Made by a program: the position numbers and the translations under genes. The notes below the pieces were generated by a model. It was given only the letters and a program-made list of their open reading frames with translations, was not told the DNA's origin and did not search any database. A stretch of 43,929 nucleotides of DNA. Origin: Gammaproteobacteria bacterium (GTDB lineage Bacteria; Pseudomonadota; Gammaproteobacteria; Chromatiales; Chromatiaceae). The DNA is taken from positions 1 through 43,929 of the forward strand of contig JAGRGP010000025.1 in NCBI GenBank assembly GCA_020445415.1, in the 5' to 3' direction. Position 1 is the stretch's first letter, and each line of letters begins with the position of its first letter. This document shows, one piece after another, positions 42,892 through 43,929 of this stretch.

Positions 42892-42917
42892 TAGCACTCA
42901 TTCCGGGTGAGTGCTAA
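42891..42917 (+). promoter_or_regulatory. CIRCE operator (HrcA-binding site)
   Basis: TTAGCACTC at 42891-42899 and GAGTGCTAA at 42909-42917 separated by 9 bases: a perfect match to the CIRCE consensus TTAGCACTC-N9-GAGTGCTAA, 72 bases before groES. It predicts repression of groESL by HrcA, relieved by heat shock. Confidence 0.95.
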
Positions 42918-42989
42918 TAATCATCCTACCCGAATGCCGAAAATTTTTTTAAATCAAGTATGCCAATCCAGATCAGGAGAAATCGGTAG

Positions 42990-43280
42990 ATGAATATTCG
43001 TCCGCTACAAGACCGAGTGGTCATTCGTCGTATGGAAGAGGAACGCACCAGCGCCGGGGGTATCGTGCTCCCAGATAGCGCAACTGAAAAGCCCGTTCAG
43101 GGCGAAGTGGTTGCCGTGGGAAACGGTAAGGTTCTCGATAGCGGTGAATCGCGTCCCCTGGATGTTAAGGTTGGCGACAGAGTGTTGTTCGGCAAGTACT
43201 CGGGCACCGAGGTGAAGCTTGGCGACGAAAGCCTGCTGGTCATGCGTGAAGATGACATCATGGGTGTTATCGAGGCCTGA
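42990..43280 (+). CDS. groES: Co-chaperonin GroES
   Basis: 96-residue co-chaperonin that caps the GroEL chamber. [19 protein letters not shown] starts as in the family; the mobile loop with [12 protein letters not shown] is intact, followed by [20 protein letters not shown] and the C-terminal [21 protein letters not shown] lies about 10 bases before the ATG. groEL follows after 53 bp. Transcription from the CIRCE-controlled promoter at 42863 is expected to cover both. Confidence 0.97.
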   Translation: MNIRPLQDRVVIRRMEEERTSAGGIVLPDSATEKPVQGEVVAVGNGKVLDSGESRPLDVKVGDRVLFGKYSGTEVKLGDESLLVMREDDIMGVIEA

Positions 43281-43312
43281 GGCCTGCGGTTCCCGCAACC
43301 TATCCCAACTGA

Positions 43313-43929
<617 letters not shown>

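Overview
The window looks like the chromosome of a gammaproteobacterium, most likely outside the enterics (Chromatiales-like; this placement is inference). The signs are the rhlB / trxA-rho block, nudE beside yrfG, TamA-TamB, a MurU peptidoglycan-recycling enzyme, DUF502 and YkgJ proteins, and a groESL operon with a perfect CIRCE operator. Genes are dense, base composition looks even, and I saw no insertion sequence, prophage, CRISPR array, rRNA or convincing tRNA.

Layout. (1) 1-4441: the end of a branched-chain amino-acid ABC transporter operon (livH, cut by the window edge, then livMGF), followed closely by a small CPXCG zinc-ribbon protein and a LysE/RhtB exporter. (2) 4834-8507: hypABCDE, for [NiFe]-hydrogenase metallocentre assembly, with overlapping genes but no hypF and no hydrogenase subunits in view. 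(3) 8725-13348: a periplasmic coiled-coil LysM protein with a palindrome-rich upstream region, a DUF502 membrane protein, an unrecognised protein with faint kinase-like features, a secreted HEIGH-motif metalloprotease and an XRE-type regulator. (4) 13661-17533: NhaA antiporter, cardiolipin synthase, and a PAS protein with a degenerate GGDEF domain that keeps its c-di-GMP inhibitory-site motif. (5) 17812-28334: an envelope block with tamA-tamB, a SHOCT lipoprotein, a 17-kDa-antigen-like protein, a 1066-residue AsmA-like protein and a single-pass membrane protein.

(6) 28537-31510: small stress-type proteins (DUF937, YegP/DUF1508, double CDGSH iron-sulfur protein, MsrB), a 600-bp gene-poor stretch and a small unknown protein. 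(7) 31485-36143: a GAF-GGDEF diguanylate cyclase, a DUF4124-like secreted protein, a periplasmic double-thioredoxin-fold protein in an operon with nudE, the HAD nucleotidase yrfG and a YkgJ cysteine-cluster protein. (8) 36152-39432: rhlB helicase, thioredoxin and Rho, the usual RNA-processing and termination neighbourhood. (9) 39588-42777: murU, a glutamate-cysteine-ligase-like enzyme and an M14 succinylglutamate desuccinylase/aspartoacylase-like enzyme, apparently one operon. (10) 42863-43929: the groE promoter with CIRCE, groES, and the first part of groEL.

The points most worth a second look are the murU/ligase/M14 operon, the TamAB + AsmA-like envelope cluster (including a tamA whose signal peptide can only be read from a non-standard start codon), the protease/kinase-like pair, the degenerate GGDEF protein, and the nested palindromes upstream of the LysM gene.
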